Assembly: GCF_005780185.1 (NCBI RefSeq)
Contig: NZ_VBUI01000032.1
Coordinates: 1-36,851 of the forward strand
Direction of reading: 5' to 3'
DNA: 36,851 nt
From: Halomonas urmiana
GTDB lineage: Bacteria > Pseudomonadota > Gammaproteobacteria > Pseudomonadales > Halomonadaceae
Under the pieces are notes generated by a model. The model was given only the letters and a program-made list of their open reading frames with translations. It did no database searches and was not told the DNA's origin. Numbering within the stretch: the first letter of the stretch is position 1; every line of letters starts with the position of its first letter. The position numbers and the translations under genes are program-made. Below are positions 1-8,566 of this stretch, in pieces.

Positions 1-108
1 GCCAGATCACGCGCACGCGGCTACCGAAACGAGGCCAACTTCATCGCGATGATCTACCTGATTGGCAGCCCCGTGGGCCGCCTGCTCGATCAGGCCAAAT
101 CCACATGA
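1..108 (+). CDS. Transposase C-terminal end (ISL3-like), partial
   Basis: Frame 1 is open from the window edge to a TGA at 106-108 and encodes 35 residues. They include RARGYRN, NF and MIYL, a pattern resembling the conserved C-terminal end of ISL3-type DDE transposases. The catalytic core lies outside the window, so I cannot say whether the element is intact. It sits about 80 bp from the end of an AT-rich accessory gene and so marks mobile DNA at this border. The family call comes from a short tail and is tentative; that it is a transposase end is more secure than which family. Confidence 0.5.
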   Translation, partial: ARSRARGYRNEANFIAMIYLIGSPVGRLLDQAKST

Positions 109-129
109 AACGTCGAAGAACCAGAATAA

Positions 130-172
130 GGGTCTGTCCCCGATTGCTCCGATTGCTCCCGCCGATTGCTCC
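130..172. repeat. Possible element end with three GATTGCTCC copies
   Basis: Just after the transposase stop comes GGGTCTGTCCCC (130-141), then the nonamer GATTGCTCC at 142-150, 151-159 and 164-172. The first two copies abut and the third is offset by 4 bp. Position and repetition suggest the terminal region of the insertion element or a scar of repeated insertion. The matching other end is outside the window. Confidence 0.45.
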
Positions 173-191
173 CGATTTCGCTAATGCAAAA

Positions 192-1985
192 TCATGCAAA
201 GCGACTAAAGAGCGCCCCAAGGTTCTCATTCGGGATCGACTTAACCTGAGCCCCATGGCGTTCAAAAAACTCTCCTTTGAAGAGAGAGGGTTGCTCTTGA
301 CCCATGACTTCAAAAACAATAAGAGTTTTGTCATAATACCTAACACATTTGACATGTGTATTTACATAAGACTTAAGCGGCTCAGAAAGTTCAGAGCTAG
401 CCACCTTCTCCGAAATATCCTGGAACAACTGATCTAAATTTTTACCGAGATATTCAGCCTCATGCTCCACACCAGTTATATAAAACCCTTCATGCGGCAT
501 TGTAGAGCAACCAAAGATCTTTTCTACTCTTTCCGCAGTCTTGGCATTCTCTGCAACACCAACCAACACATAGCCTCGATGACCTTTAGATATATTTGAT
601 ATTGCTGCGCAAGTCACGAGAATTTTCTCGAAGGACTTGTTATCAAAAACAGGATTATCTGAAAGAGTCAAAAAACCTTGCTTAAAATCGTATGCCGACT
701 GCTCTGTCTTTGAGTTTGTCAATAGGTTTTGCAGTTTACTAACCCAGTGAACTTGAGCAGGATCCGGATTTCTGTCTTCTTCAAAGAACTTTTGCAACCA
801 TCCAACAACCGAGTCGACAGCGGAGGCTCTATTTTCAGCACCCCACCTGCCACCCTCTTGTATAGTGATGTTTCTCCCGCAATCAGAAAGGCAGTTAATA
901 AGCCCACTACTATCAGCAACCACCAAATTTCTCTTAACTACCAAGTCATGGAAAGCAAGGAAAACTGCTTGAAAATAACGTGGAATCGGATTGCTAGCGC
1001 CTCCTTGCGGAAAAAGCAACTCAGAAAAAGTAACGCCGGCTCTATCAAGAACTAAAATAAGTGAATCATGAACCCTCTGATAGTCTAAGCAGACCAGCTC
1101 CGGGCCTCTTCTTCTAATTGCAAGATCCATATTGTCGTGTCGTTCCAAACTAACGCCACTCATTGATGGAGCTGCTGCAAAATAATCGTCAAACAGCTCT
1201 GTTCGCGACGCAACAGGATCTTCAGAAACCATGTAAGACATCAAATCTGCGACCATCTCTTCATCACGACTTTGACGCAAATGATCCTTCGCCAGAATGC
1301 CATTTCTAATCCAAAACACATTTTCAGCATTAATTCCGTAATCAAGATCCTTGTTGGTTATGCTGATCTTCTTCATATCCTTCAGCAATAAAATATCTGT
1401 ATTAGAAGTATCCCCTCGAACACGCGATGAAATTATCCTCACACAATCTGCAAAAGCATTAGTTGCCCCAGCTGCTCTCAACTCTTGCCTTGAAAGCTGA
1501 CGACCGCCTGAGTTAATCCTTCTAAAGACCTCATCAACAGACTCTTCAATTGCAAACTCATATATCGACAAGGGAACTGGGTAAGAAGCTATAGATAAAC
1601 ATTTATCTCTCCCAAGCACCGGACTTTTTTGCTCAATAACACCTCTATCCAACAAATCCTTAGTGGTGGCGAAAGTATTCAAATCAAAATAGCCTTCTCC
1701 AACAGGAAAGTCATTATTTATGAAAGAAGTAATAGCATCCATTCTTTGCATGCCATCGATAATTTCTAAAGACCCATCTTGTCGCCCGACAGGCTCCGCC
1801 AGAAGTATAATTGGTATAGGAAACCCCTTGATTATCGAGTCAATGAAGCTTTGTTTTTCCTCAATAGTCCATATCAATTTTCGTTGATACCGGCGATTCA
1901 CGATATACTTATCGTCCCTGTAATTAATAAAAACGCGCTCAACCTGCTCTCCCCTAACCACCAGTTCTTGCTGAGAATTTGTCAT
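192..1985 (-). CDS. DUF262 (GmrSD-like) protein with C-terminal AlbA_2/Schlafen-type domain
   Basis: A 597-aa protein. Residues 1 to about 320 look like DUF262, the ParB-like nucleotide-binding domain of GmrSD type IV restriction enzymes and related defence proteins. Signatures are RRYQRKLIW (31-39), IDGMQR (76-81, the usual DGQQR with Met in the middle) and RRINSGGRQLSRQELR (155-170). Residues about 428-597 resemble an AlbA_2/Schlafen domain: YDFKQGF (432-438), GYVLVGVAEN (471-480), FEVMGQEQPSLFKG and FFERHGAQVKS. No HNH motif of the DUF1524 type is seen. The start has GGGGGCG five or so bases upstream. Base composition is far more AT-rich than neighbours, indicating transfer. It probably has its own promoter, since a terminator separates it from guaA. 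Function is inferred: nucleic-acid-directed defence. It could instead be a regulatory NTPase. Confidence 0.8.
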   Translation of the reverse strand: MTNSQQELVVRGEQVERVFINYRDDKYIVNRRYQRKLIWTIEEKQSFIDSIIKGFPIPIILLAEPVGRQDGSLEIIDGMQRMDAITSFINNDFPVGEGYFDLNTFATTKDLLDRGVIEQKSPVLGRDKCLSIASYPVPLSIYEFAIEESVDEVFRRINSGGRQLSRQELRAAGATNAFADCVRIISSRVRGDTSNTDILLLKDMKKISITNKDLDYGINAENVFWIRNGILAKDHLRQSRDEEMVADLMSYMVSEDPVASRTELFDDYFAAAPSMSGVSLERHDNMDLAIRRRGPELVCLDYQRVHDSLILVLDRAGVTFSELLFPQGGASNPIPRYFQAVFLAFHDLVVKRNLVVADSSGLINCLSDCGRNITIQEGGRWGAENRASAVDSVVGWLQKFFEEDRNPDPAQVHWVSKLQNLLTNSKTEQSAYDFKQGFLTLSDNPVFDNKSFEKILVTCAAISNISKGHRGYVLVGVAENAKTAERVEKIFGCSTMPHEGFYITGVEHEAEYLGKNLDQLFQDISEKVASSELSEPLKSYVNTHVKCVRYYDKTLIVFEVMGQEQPSLFKGEFFERHGAQVKSIPNENLGALFSRFA

Positions 1986-2148
1986 TTCGCCCCCATAAAA
2001 AAATTAAAACTTAAAAAACATATGAAAGAATCGCCACTTAAAAAAACAAAATCACTTAACTCTCCTTACCCATCAACCTAAACTACAACATCATAACCAA
2101 AAAACCATTGCCACTAAACCTCTTCCTATGACCAGCATACAATACGAT
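1986..2148. other. AT-rich intergenic region upstream of the DUF262 gene
   Basis: Very A/T-rich sequence between the DUF262 start and the guaA terminator. It should hold the promoter of the DUF262 gene on the minus strand. I found no hexamer pair good enough to call, and no open reading frame worth reporting. Confidence 0.5.
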
Positions 2149-2176
2149 AAAAAGCCCGCACTAAGGCGGGCTTTTT
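2149..2176 (-). terminator. Rho-independent terminator of guaBA (bidirectional form)
   Basis: AAAAAGCCCGC (2149-2159), a six-base loop, then GCGGGCTTTTT (2166-2176) form an 11-bp stem ending in a T run in either direction. It lies about 40 bp beyond the guaA stop. Its GC-rich core matches the host chromosome rather than the AT-rich sequence beyond, so the acquired DNA begins downstream of it. Confidence 0.9.
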
Positions 2177-2214
2177 CTTGATAGAGGCAAGAAAACCAAG
2201 GTGTTTTCCCGGCC

Positions 2215-3792
2215 TCACTCCCACTCGATCGTCGCTGGCGGCTTGCTGCTCACGTCGTAGGTCACGCGGGAGACGCCGGTGATCTCGTTGATGATGCGGT
2301 TGGAGACCTTCTCCAGCAGCTCGTAGGGCAGGTGCGCCCAGCGAGCGGTCATGAAGTCGATGGTCTCCACGGCGCGCAGGGCGATCACCCACTCGTAGCG
2401 GCGGCCGTCGCCGACCACGCCGACGGACTTCACCGGCAGGAAGACGGCGAAGGCCTGGCTCGTCTTGTGGTACCAGCCGGCGTTGTGCAGCTCCTCGATG
2501 AAGATGGCGTCGGCCTCGCGCAGGATGTCGGCGTACTCCTTCTTCACCTCGCCGAGGATGCGCACACCGAGGCCCGGCCCCGGGAAGGGGTGACGGTAGA
2601 CCATGTCGTAGGGCAGGCCGAGCTCGACGCCGAGCTTGCGCACTTCGTCCTTGAACAGCTCGCGCAGCGGCTCGACGAGCTTGAGCTTCATGGTCTCGGG
2701 CAGGCCGCCGACGTTGTGATGTGACTTGATCACGTGCGCCTTGCCGGTCTTGGCGGCGGCGGATTCGATCACGTCCGGGTAGATGGTGCCCTGGGCCAGG
2801 AAGTCCACACCCTCGATCTTGGCGGCCTCGGTATCGAAGACATCGATGAAGGTGTTGCCGATGATCTTGCGCTTGGCCTCGGGGTCGGCCTCGCCCTCGA
2901 GCTTGCCGAGGAACAGGTCCTCGGCGTCGACGCGGATCACCCGCACGCCCATGTGCTTGGCGAAGGTCTCCATCACCTGGTCGCCTTCGGCCTTGCGCAG
3001 CAGGCCGTTGTCGACGAACACGCAGGTCAGCTGGTCGCCGATGGCCTTGTGCAGGAGTGCGGCGACTACGGAGGAGTCGACGCCGCCGGAGAGGCCGAGC
3101 AGCACGTGGCGATCGCCCACCTGATCGCGCACCCGACTGATCTGGTCCTCGATGATCTGCGCCGGGGTCCAGTTGCGCTCGCTGCCGCAGATATCCAGCA
3201 CGAAGTGCTCGAGGATGCGCTGACCCTGCAGGGTGTGGGTCACCTCGGGGTGGAATTGCACGCCGAAGAAGCGCTTCTCCTCCCAGCTCATGGCGGCGAT
3301 CGGGCAGCTCGGGGTGGAGGCGGTCACGGTGAACTCGGCGGGCACTTCGGCGACCTTGTCGCCGTGGCTCATCCAGACGTCGAGCAGGCTGTTACCGGTC
3401 TCGTGATCGATGTGATCCGAGATATTCTTGAACAGCGCGGTCTCGGCGTCCAGGCGAATCTGGGCATAGCCGAACTCACGCACGTTCGATCCGGCCACTT
3501 GACCGCCGAGCTGCTCGGCCATGGTCTGCATGCCGTAGCAGATGCCGAACACCGGCAGGCCCATCTCGAACACGCACTGCGGGGCGCGGGGCGAATCCAG
3601 CTCGGTGACCGACTCGGGGCCGCCGGCGAGGATGATGCCGTTGGGGGCGTACTCGCGAATCTCCGCCTCGGTGATGTCGAAGGCGCGAACCTCGGAGTAG
3701 ACGCCGATCTCGCGCACGCGGCGGGCGATCAGCTGGGTGTACTGGGAGCCGAAGTCGAGGATCAGGATCTTGTGGGCGTGAATATCGGTCAT
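2215..3792 (-). CDS. guaA: GMP synthase (glutamine-hydrolysing)
   Basis: A 525-aa cytosolic enzyme that aminates XMP to GMP with glutamine and ATP, the last step of guanine nucleotide synthesis. The N-terminal class I glutaminase has the nucleophile Cys85 in FGICYGMQ and the His181/Glu183 pair in GVQFHPEV. The ATP pyrophosphatase domain has the P-loop LSGGVDSS (234-241). The C-terminal dimerisation domain ends in the family-typical PPATIEWE. Length equals that of E. coli GuaA. It is the second gene of guaBA, 82 bp after guaB, and shares its promoter. Nothing is broken or missing. Confidence 0.98.
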   Translation of the reverse strand: MTDIHAHKILILDFGSQYTQLIARRVREIGVYSEVRAFDITEAEIREYAPNGIILAGGPESVTELDSPRAPQCVFEMGLPVFGICYGMQTMAEQLGGQVAGSNVREFGYAQIRLDAETALFKNISDHIDHETGNSLLDVWMSHGDKVAEVPAEFTVTASTPSCPIAAMSWEEKRFFGVQFHPEVTHTLQGQRILEHFVLDICGSERNWTPAQIIEDQISRVRDQVGDRHVLLGLSGGVDSSVVAALLHKAIGDQLTCVFVDNGLLRKAEGDQVMETFAKHMGVRVIRVDAEDLFLGKLEGEADPEAKRKIIGNTFIDVFDTEAAKIEGVDFLAQGTIYPDVIESAAAKTGKAHVIKSHHNVGGLPETMKLKLVEPLRELFKDEVRKLGVELGLPYDMVYRHPFPGPGLGVRILGEVKKEYADILREADAIFIEELHNAGWYHKTSQAFAVFLPVKSVGVVGDGRRYEWVIALRAVETIDFMTARWAHLPYELLEKVSNRIINEITGVSRVTYDVSSKPPATIEWE

Positions 3793-3833
3793 GGGAACGT
3801 CTCGGTGTGGCGGCAGGCCGGATCCAAAAGCGA

Positions 3834-3855
3834 GCGGCGGGGTTGCCCCCGCCGC
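3834..3855 (-). other. Hairpin between guaB and guaA
   Basis: GCGGCGGGG (3834-3842) and CCCCGCCGC (3847-3855) form a perfect 9-bp stem with a 4-nt loop in the 82-bp guaB-guaA gap. On the minus strand it is followed only by a short T run, so it is probably a processing or partial attenuation structure rather than a full terminator. Confidence 0.6.
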
Positions 3856-3874
3856 GGTCGTACTGAGGTCGGGA

Positions 3875-5344
3875 TCACCCGGCCCGGTAGTTCGGGGCTT
3901 CCTTGGTGATCTGCACGTCGTGCACGTGGGACTCGTTGAAGCCGGCCCCGGTGATCTTCACGAACTGCGGCTTGGTGCGCATCTCCTGGATGTCGCGGCA
4001 GCCGGTGTAGCCCATGGAGGCGCGCAGGCCGCCCATCAGCTGGTGGACGATGGCGCTCATCATGCCCTTGTAGGGCACGCGGCCTTCGATGCCCTCGGGC
4101 ACCAGCTTCTCGGCGCCCTCGCTCTTGTCCTGGAAGTAGCGGTCGGCGCTGCCCTGGGTCTGAGACATGGCGCCCATGGAACCCATGCCGCGGTAGGCCT
4201 TGTAGGTGCGGCCCTGGAAGAGCTCGATCTCGCCCGGGGACTCCTCAGTGCCGGCCAGCAGGCCACCGGCCATCACGGTGCTGGCACCGGCCGCCACGGC
4301 CTTGGCCAGGTCGCCGGAGAAGCGCACGCCGCCATCGGCGATCAGCGGGATGTCGTAGGGCACCAGCGCCGCGGCGACGTTAGAGACGGCGGTGATCTGC
4401 GGCACGCCGACGCCGGCGACGATCCGGGTGGTGCAGATGGAGCCGGGGCCGATGCCCACCTTGACGCCGTCGGCACCCGCTTCCGCGAGGGCTTCCGCCG
4501 CTTCCGCCGTGGCGATGTTGCCGCCGATCACCTGGATCTGCGGGAAGTGCTCCTTGACCCAGCGCACGCGCTCGACCACGCCCTTGGAATGGCCGTGGGC
4601 GGTGTCGACCACCACCACGTCGACCCCGGCCTCGGCCAGGGCGGCCACGCGGTCCGGCGTCTCGGGGCCGGTGCCCACGGCGGCGCCGACCAGCAGGCGG
4701 CCGTCGGCGTCCTTGGCCGCCAGGGGGAAGGTGCGGGCCTTCTCGATGTCCTGGAAGGTGACCAGGCCACGCAGGCGCTGCTCGTCATCCACCACCAGCA
4801 TCTTCTCGATGCGGTGCTCCTGCATCTTGCCCTTGATGACGTCGAGGGTGGTGCCGACCGGCACGGTCACGAGCTTCTCGCCGGGGGTCATGATGTCGGC
4901 AACGCTGTCGCCGTGGTTGGGCTGGAATCGCATGTCGCGCTGGGTCACCAGGCCCACCAGTGTCTCCCCCTCCACCACCGGGAAGCCGGAGAAGCCGTGC
5001 TCGTCGGCCATCGCCAGCAAGTCGTCCAGCTTGGCCTTGGGCCCGACGGTGACCGGATCCTTGACGATCACGCTCTCGTGCTTCTTGACCTTGCGCACCT
5101 CGGCGGCCTGCTGCGCCATGGTCATGCTCTTGTGGATGATGCCGATGCCCCCTTCCTGGGCCATGGCGATGGCCAGGCGCGCCTCGGTGACGGTGTCCAT
5201 GGCGGCGGAGACCAGCGGGATGTTCAGGTACAGATCCCGGGTCAGGCGGGTCCGGAGGCTGACGTCATTGGGCAGGACCTCGGAATACCCGGGGACGAGT
5301 AATACGTCATCGAACGTAAGAGCTTCTTGGGCCATACGTAGCAT
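3875..5344 (-). CDS. guaB: IMP dehydrogenase
   Basis: A 489-aa cytosolic enzyme that oxidises IMP to XMP with NAD+, the committed step to GMP. The protein begins [19 protein letters not shown], matching the conserved N-terminus of bacterial GuaB. Two CBS domains occupy roughly residues 90-205. The catalytic cysteine lies in GPGSICTTR, and the flap region contains [14 protein letters not shown] twelve bases upstream (5356) is in frame but has no ribosome site and adds residues the family lacks. The ATG at 5344 has GGGTG nine bases upstream. First gene of guaBA; its promoter is at 5394-5423. Confidence 0.97.
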   Translation of the reverse strand: MLRMAQEALTFDDVLLVPGYSEVLPNDVSLRTRLTRDLYLNIPLVSAAMDTVTEARLAIAMAQEGGIGIIHKSMTMAQQAAEVRKVKKHESVIVKDPVTVGPKAKLDDLLAMADEHGFSGFPVVEGETLVGLVTQRDMRFQPNHGDSVADIMTPGEKLVTVPVGTTLDVIKGKMQEHRIEKMLVVDDEQRLRGLVTFQDIEKARTFPLAAKDADGRLLVGAAVGTGPETPDRVAALAEAGVDVVVVDTAHGHSKGVVERVRWVKEHFPQIQVIGGNIATAEAAEALAEAGADGVKVGIGPGSICTTRIVAGVGVPQITAVSNVAAALVPYDIPLIADGGVRFSGDLAKAVAAGASTVMAGGLLAGTEESPGEIELFQGRTYKAYRGMGSMGAMSQTQGSADRYFQDKSEGAEKLVPEGIEGRVPYKGMMSAIVHQLMGGLRASMGYTGCRDIQEMRTKPQFVKITGAGFNESHVHDVQITKEAPNYRAG

Positions 5345-5393
5345 AAGCGGCAACACCCATGGAGATAGGAGGAGGGAGTGAAGTTAATCCCCC

Positions 5394-5423
5394 ATTATAG
5401 CGGCCAGCCACGGGGTCCGGCAA
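5394..5423 (-). promoter_or_regulatory. guaB sigma-70 promoter with G-rich discriminator
   Basis: On the minus strand, TTGCCG (5423-5418), an 18-bp spacer and a perfect TATAAT (5399-5394) are followed by GGGGG. The start should fall near 5387, giving a leader of about 43 nt. A GC-rich discriminator is typical of promoters under stringent and growth-rate control, as known for E. coli guaB. That regulation is inferred here. Confidence 0.8.
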
Positions 5424-5445
5424 TCGGTGACGTGATGGCTCGCCT

Positions 5446-6486
5446 TCAGTCGGCGCGGCTGAATTCGCGGCGCCAGCGCTCTAGAAAGGCGGCTCGGCGC
5501 TGGGGGTCGACGAAGGCCAGCAGCGAGGCGTTGAGGGGGATCGGGAAGAGTCGCTCGCCCACCTGATCGCGCAGCCGCGCCGCCGTGAAGGGCCCGACGA
5601 TGTCCGGGCGCACGCTGAACAGCGGGGTCTGGCCGGCCAGCACCCGCTGGCCCTCGCGGCCGAGCAGGAAGTCGACGAAGGCCTCGGCGGCCGCCGGGTG
5701 CGGCGCGTCGCGATGGATGAAGGCCATGCGCATCATCACCAGCGAGTAGTCCTTGGGCACCTGCACGATCACCTCGGGGTGCTCCTGGGCCCAGACCATG
5801 GCGTAGGAACCCAGCAGGTTGTAGCCGAGCCAGTAGCGCCCGTCGCTCAGTCCCTCGAGCATCGCCCGGGTGCTGCCCTCGAGCCGGGCGTTCACCCGCC
5901 CCATGCCGGCCACCAGGTCCCAGAAGCGCGGCGTGTAGCGGGCATCCTGCTGGTGGAGGGTGTAGCCCACCCCGCTCTCCAGGGGAGAGTAAGTGGTCAC
6001 CTTGCCCTCGAGGGTATCCCGCTCGGTGGTCAGCAGGGTATGCAGGTCGGCGTGGGTCTGGGGCGGCGTCATGTGCCGCGAGAGATCGAGCCGGTAGGCC
6101 ATGACGATGGGCTCGAAGGTGAAGCCGAACACCTCGTCGCGCCACTTGGCCCAGGCCGGCCAGCGCCGCGCCGTCGGCGAATCCAGCCGCCGCGCGTAGC
6201 CCTGGTTGACCCGCGCCATCTGCCAGGGCATCGCCGAGCTGATCACCACGTCCGGCGCCGGATCGGCCTCGGCGACCCGGCCATCGACCTCCAGGGTGGT
6301 GCGGTCGCGGAAATCCAGGGCGATCTCGGGGTGGGCGGCGCGGAATGCCTCGAGCAGCGGCGCCACCACCTCGCGGTCGAGCGCCGCCTCCACCACCAGC
6401 GGCGTCGGCGCCGCGCGCAGCGGGGCGGCGCCGACCAGCAGCAGCGCCAGCAGAATGAGAGGCAGGCCGGTTCGCCAGGGCGTCAT
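5446..6486 (-). CDS. Periplasmic ABC-type substrate-binding protein linked to TctDE
   Basis: A 346-aa extracytoplasmic solute-binding protein of the iron/thiamine/putrescine-like class. Residues 1 to about 25 are a signal peptide (Arg near the N-terminus, hydrophobic LPLILLALLLVGAA, cleavage after PLRA). The mature part starts with the LVVEAALD and VVAPLLEAFRAAHPEI strand-helix pattern of family 1-type binding proteins. The chosen ATG has GAGGAGGT six bases upstream and overlaps the tctE stop as ATGA; an in-frame start at 6507 lies inside tctE. No ABC permease or ATPase gene is nearby. It is the last gene of tctD-tctE-SBP, so it may present a ligand to the sensor kinase rather than feed a transporter. 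Ligand unknown. Confidence 0.85.
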   Translation of the reverse strand: MTPWRTGLPLILLALLLVGAAPLRAAPTPLVVEAALDREVVAPLLEAFRAAHPEIALDFRDRTTLEVDGRVAEADPAPDVVISSAMPWQMARVNQGYARRLDSPTARRWPAWAKWRDEVFGFTFEPIVMAYRLDLSRHMTPPQTHADLHTLLTTERDTLEGKVTTYSPLESGVGYTLHQQDARYTPRFWDLVAGMGRVNARLEGSTRAMLEGLSDGRYWLGYNLLGSYAMVWAQEHPEVIVQVPKDYSLVMMRMAFIHRDAPHPAAAEAFVDFLLGREGQRVLAGQTPLFSVRPDIVGPFTAARLRDQVGERLFPIPLNASLLAFVDPQRRAAFLERWRREFSRAD

Positions 6487-7901
6487 GGGACCTCCTCGGG
6501 ATCGCACAGGGGCAGGTGAAGCCTCACCACCAGGCCGTGGGGCTCACGGGCCGCCAGCGTCAGCCGCCCGCCGAGCCGGCGGGCGATGGAGTCGACGATC
6601 GAGAGCCCGAGCCCCGAGCCGTCGGTGTCCTGGCGCCCGCCCCGCTCGAAGGGCTGCAGCAGCCGCTCGCGGGCCTCGGCGGGCACGCCGGGGCCGTCGT
6701 CCTCGACGAAGAGCGCCACCTCGCCCCTCCCCTCTCGCCCCTTGAGTATTTCAAGACCCAGGGTGATGACGCTGCCCGGCGGCGTGTAGCGCAGCGCGTT
6801 GTCGATCAGGTTGCCGAGCAGCTCGCGGACCGCCCAGCCCTCGGCGCGCACCCACACCGGCCCGGCGGCAAGCGGGGCGAGGCCCAGGTCGTGATCGCGC
6901 GCCGCCTCGCGACCGGCCCAGTCGAGCACGCTCTCGCGCAGCGCGGCGGCGAGGTCCAGAGGCGCGACCTCATCGGCCTCGCCGAGGTGGCGCAGGCGGG
7001 CCAGGCTCAACAGCTGGCCGGCAAGCCGGCTGGTGCGTCCGGCGCCCTCGTGCACCGTGGCCAGGGCGGCTCGCCAGTCGGCCGGCTCCTCGCTCTTGAG
7101 CGCCAGCTCGCTCACGCTCTGCAGCCCGGCCAGCGGCGTCTTGAGCTGGTGGCTGGCGTCGGCGGTGAAGCGCAGCAGCGCCTCGCGGCTCTGGCGCTGG
7201 CGGGCGAACAGGTGATCGAGGGTCTGGGCCAGCTCGCGCATCTCCTCGGGCACCCGGGCGTCGAGCGGGCGCATGTCGTCGGCTGCGCGGCGGCGAAGCA
7301 CGCGGCGCAGCCGGCGCATCGGCCCCAGCGCCACCCGCAGGGCCAGGGCCATCAGCACCCCGGCCAGCAGCACCATGGCAACGAAGCGCGTCAGGGTGCG
7401 CTCGAAGAGCTCGTCGGCCAGCGCCATGCGCCCGGCCCGGGTGTGGCCCACCCAGACCTGCACCGGCTCCTGGGAGACCCAGCCCGCGGAGTCGACCTCG
7501 CGGCCGTAGAGCCGCCAGGCCTCGCCGTCGAGGCGCGCGGTCAGCGCCAGGGGCGCCTCGGCCACCCGTTCGCGCCAGCCGGATTTGATGACGAAGGGCA
7601 GGTTGGTGGAGACCGCCTCGCCGCCGGCGTCGAGCACGGCGTAGAAGACCCGCTCCTGGTGCCGGGTGGCGAGTATCTGCAGCGCCGCCGCGGGCACCTC
7701 GATCAGCGGCTCGCCCCGCTGCCACTGCACCGCCTCGGCGATGGTCAGGGCGGCGGCCTCGAGCTGGCTGTCATAGGCGCGCTCGGCGGCGCGCTGGCTG
7801 CTCCTCCAGGCCTCGATCATCAGCAGCGCCCCGAGGCCGGTAACGGTGACCAGCAGCCACACCGCCAGGCGGCGCTTGAGCGAGCCCGTGACCTCGATCA
7901 C
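6483..7901 (-). CDS. tctE: TctE-family sensor histidine kinase
   Basis: A 472-aa inner-membrane kinase partnering TctD. Two membrane segments (about 13-31 and 172-192) flank a periplasmic sensor of about 140 residues. The HisKA phosphoacceptor is His251 in ADASHQLKTP. The ATPase domain shows NLIDNALRYTP (N box), VEDDGPGVP (G1) and GSGLGLSIV (G2). The architecture fits TctE, which senses extracellular tricarboxylates in known systems. The start is GTG and overlaps the tctD stop as GTGA; its own stop overlaps the next gene as ATGA, indicating translational coupling along the operon. The actual ligand is inferred from the divergent tctCBA genes. Confidence 0.9.
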   Translation of the reverse strand: MIEVTGSLKRRLAVWLLVTVTGLGALLMIEAWRSSQRAAERAYDSQLEAAALTIAEAVQWQRGEPLIEVPAAALQILATRHQERVFYAVLDAGGEAVSTNLPFVIKSGWRERVAEAPLALTARLDGEAWRLYGREVDSAGWVSQEPVQVWVGHTRAGRMALADELFERTLTRFVAMVLLAGVLMALALRVALGPMRRLRRVLRRRAADDMRPLDARVPEEMRELAQTLDHLFARQRQSREALLRFTADASHQLKTPLAGLQSVSELALKSEEPADWRAALATVHEGAGRTSRLAGQLLSLARLRHLGEADEVAPLDLAAALRESVLDWAGREAARDHDLGLAPLAAGPVWVRAEGWAVRELLGNLIDNALRYTPPGSVITLGLEILKGREGRGEVALFVEDDGPGVPAEARERLLQPFERGGRQDTDGSGLGLSIVDSIARRLGGRLTLAAREPHGLVVRLHLPLCDPEEVP

Positions 7902-8566
7902 CCGGCATCGTCCTCCAGCCGATAACCGAGCCCGCGGAAGGTGCGGATCCGCAACCCCGTGCCAGAAAGCCGCTTGCGCAGCCGGCTGACGTAGACCTCC
8001 AGGGCGTTGGAGCCCACCTCGTCGAAGCCGAACAGGCGCCGTTCCAGCGCCTCCCGCGGGGCGATGCTGCCGGCGTGCAGCAGCAGGCCCTCGAGCAGCA
8101 GCAGCTCGCGGCGCGGCAGCGCGAGCTGGGCGTCGTCGAGGGTCGCCACGCCGGTGGCCGGATCGAAGCAGAGGCGCCCGTAACGCAGGCGGTTGTCGCT
8201 GCGCTGCTGGCTGCGGCGCAGCAGGGCGCGCACCCGGGCCTCCAGCTCGGCGATCGAGAAGGGCTTGGCGAGGTAGTCGTCGGCGCCCAGGTCGAGGCCG
8301 CTGACCCGGTCGTCGATGCCGTCCCGGGCGGTAAGGATCAGCACCGGGGTGGTGTCGCCGCGATCGCGCAGCGCGGCGAGCAGCTCAAGGCCGTCGCCGT
8401 CGGGCAGGCCGAGGTCGAGCAGGATCAGGTCGAAGCGGTCGTGGCGCAGGGCGGCCCTGGCCTCGGCGTGGGTGGCGAACACCTCGACGGTATTGCCCAG
8501 GGGCGCGAGCGCCCGCTCCAGGGAGCGGGCGATCAGCGCATCATCCTCGATGACCAGCAGGCGCAT
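7898..8566 (-). CDS. tctD: TctD-family response regulator (OmpR type)
   Basis: A 222-aa DNA-binding response regulator. The receiver has acidic Asp8/Asp9, phosphoacceptor Asp51 (LLDLGLPDGDG) and Lys101 (LAKPF). The C-terminal winged helix includes PRRELLLLEGLLLHAG and LEVYVSRLRKRL. It is the first gene of the tctD-tctE-SBP operon and diverges from tctC across 126 bp. It most likely activates tctCBA from that shared intergenic region, as TctD does in Salmonella. Confidence 0.92.
   Translation of the reverse strand: MRLLVIEDDALIARSLERALAPLGNTVEVFATHAEARAALRHDRFDLILLDLGLPDGDGLELLAALRDRGDTTPVLILTARDGIDDRVSGLDLGADDYLAKPFSIAELEARVRALLRRSQQRSDNRLRYGRLCFDPATGVATLDDAQLALPRRELLLLEGLLLHAGSIAPREALERRLFGFDEVGSNALEVYVSRLRKRLSGTGLRIRTFRGLGYRLEDDAG

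Noticed and set aside
2734..5302. Long plus-strand open frames opposite guaA and guaB (391 and 503 codons)
   Set aside because: They are antisense to well-conserved enzymes, have biased His/Gly/Ala/Val-rich composition and no domain. Such frames are expected in very GC-rich DNA.
5345..5356. GTG start of guaB adding four residues
   Set aside because: No ribosome site, and bacterial GuaB proteins start at the MLR position.
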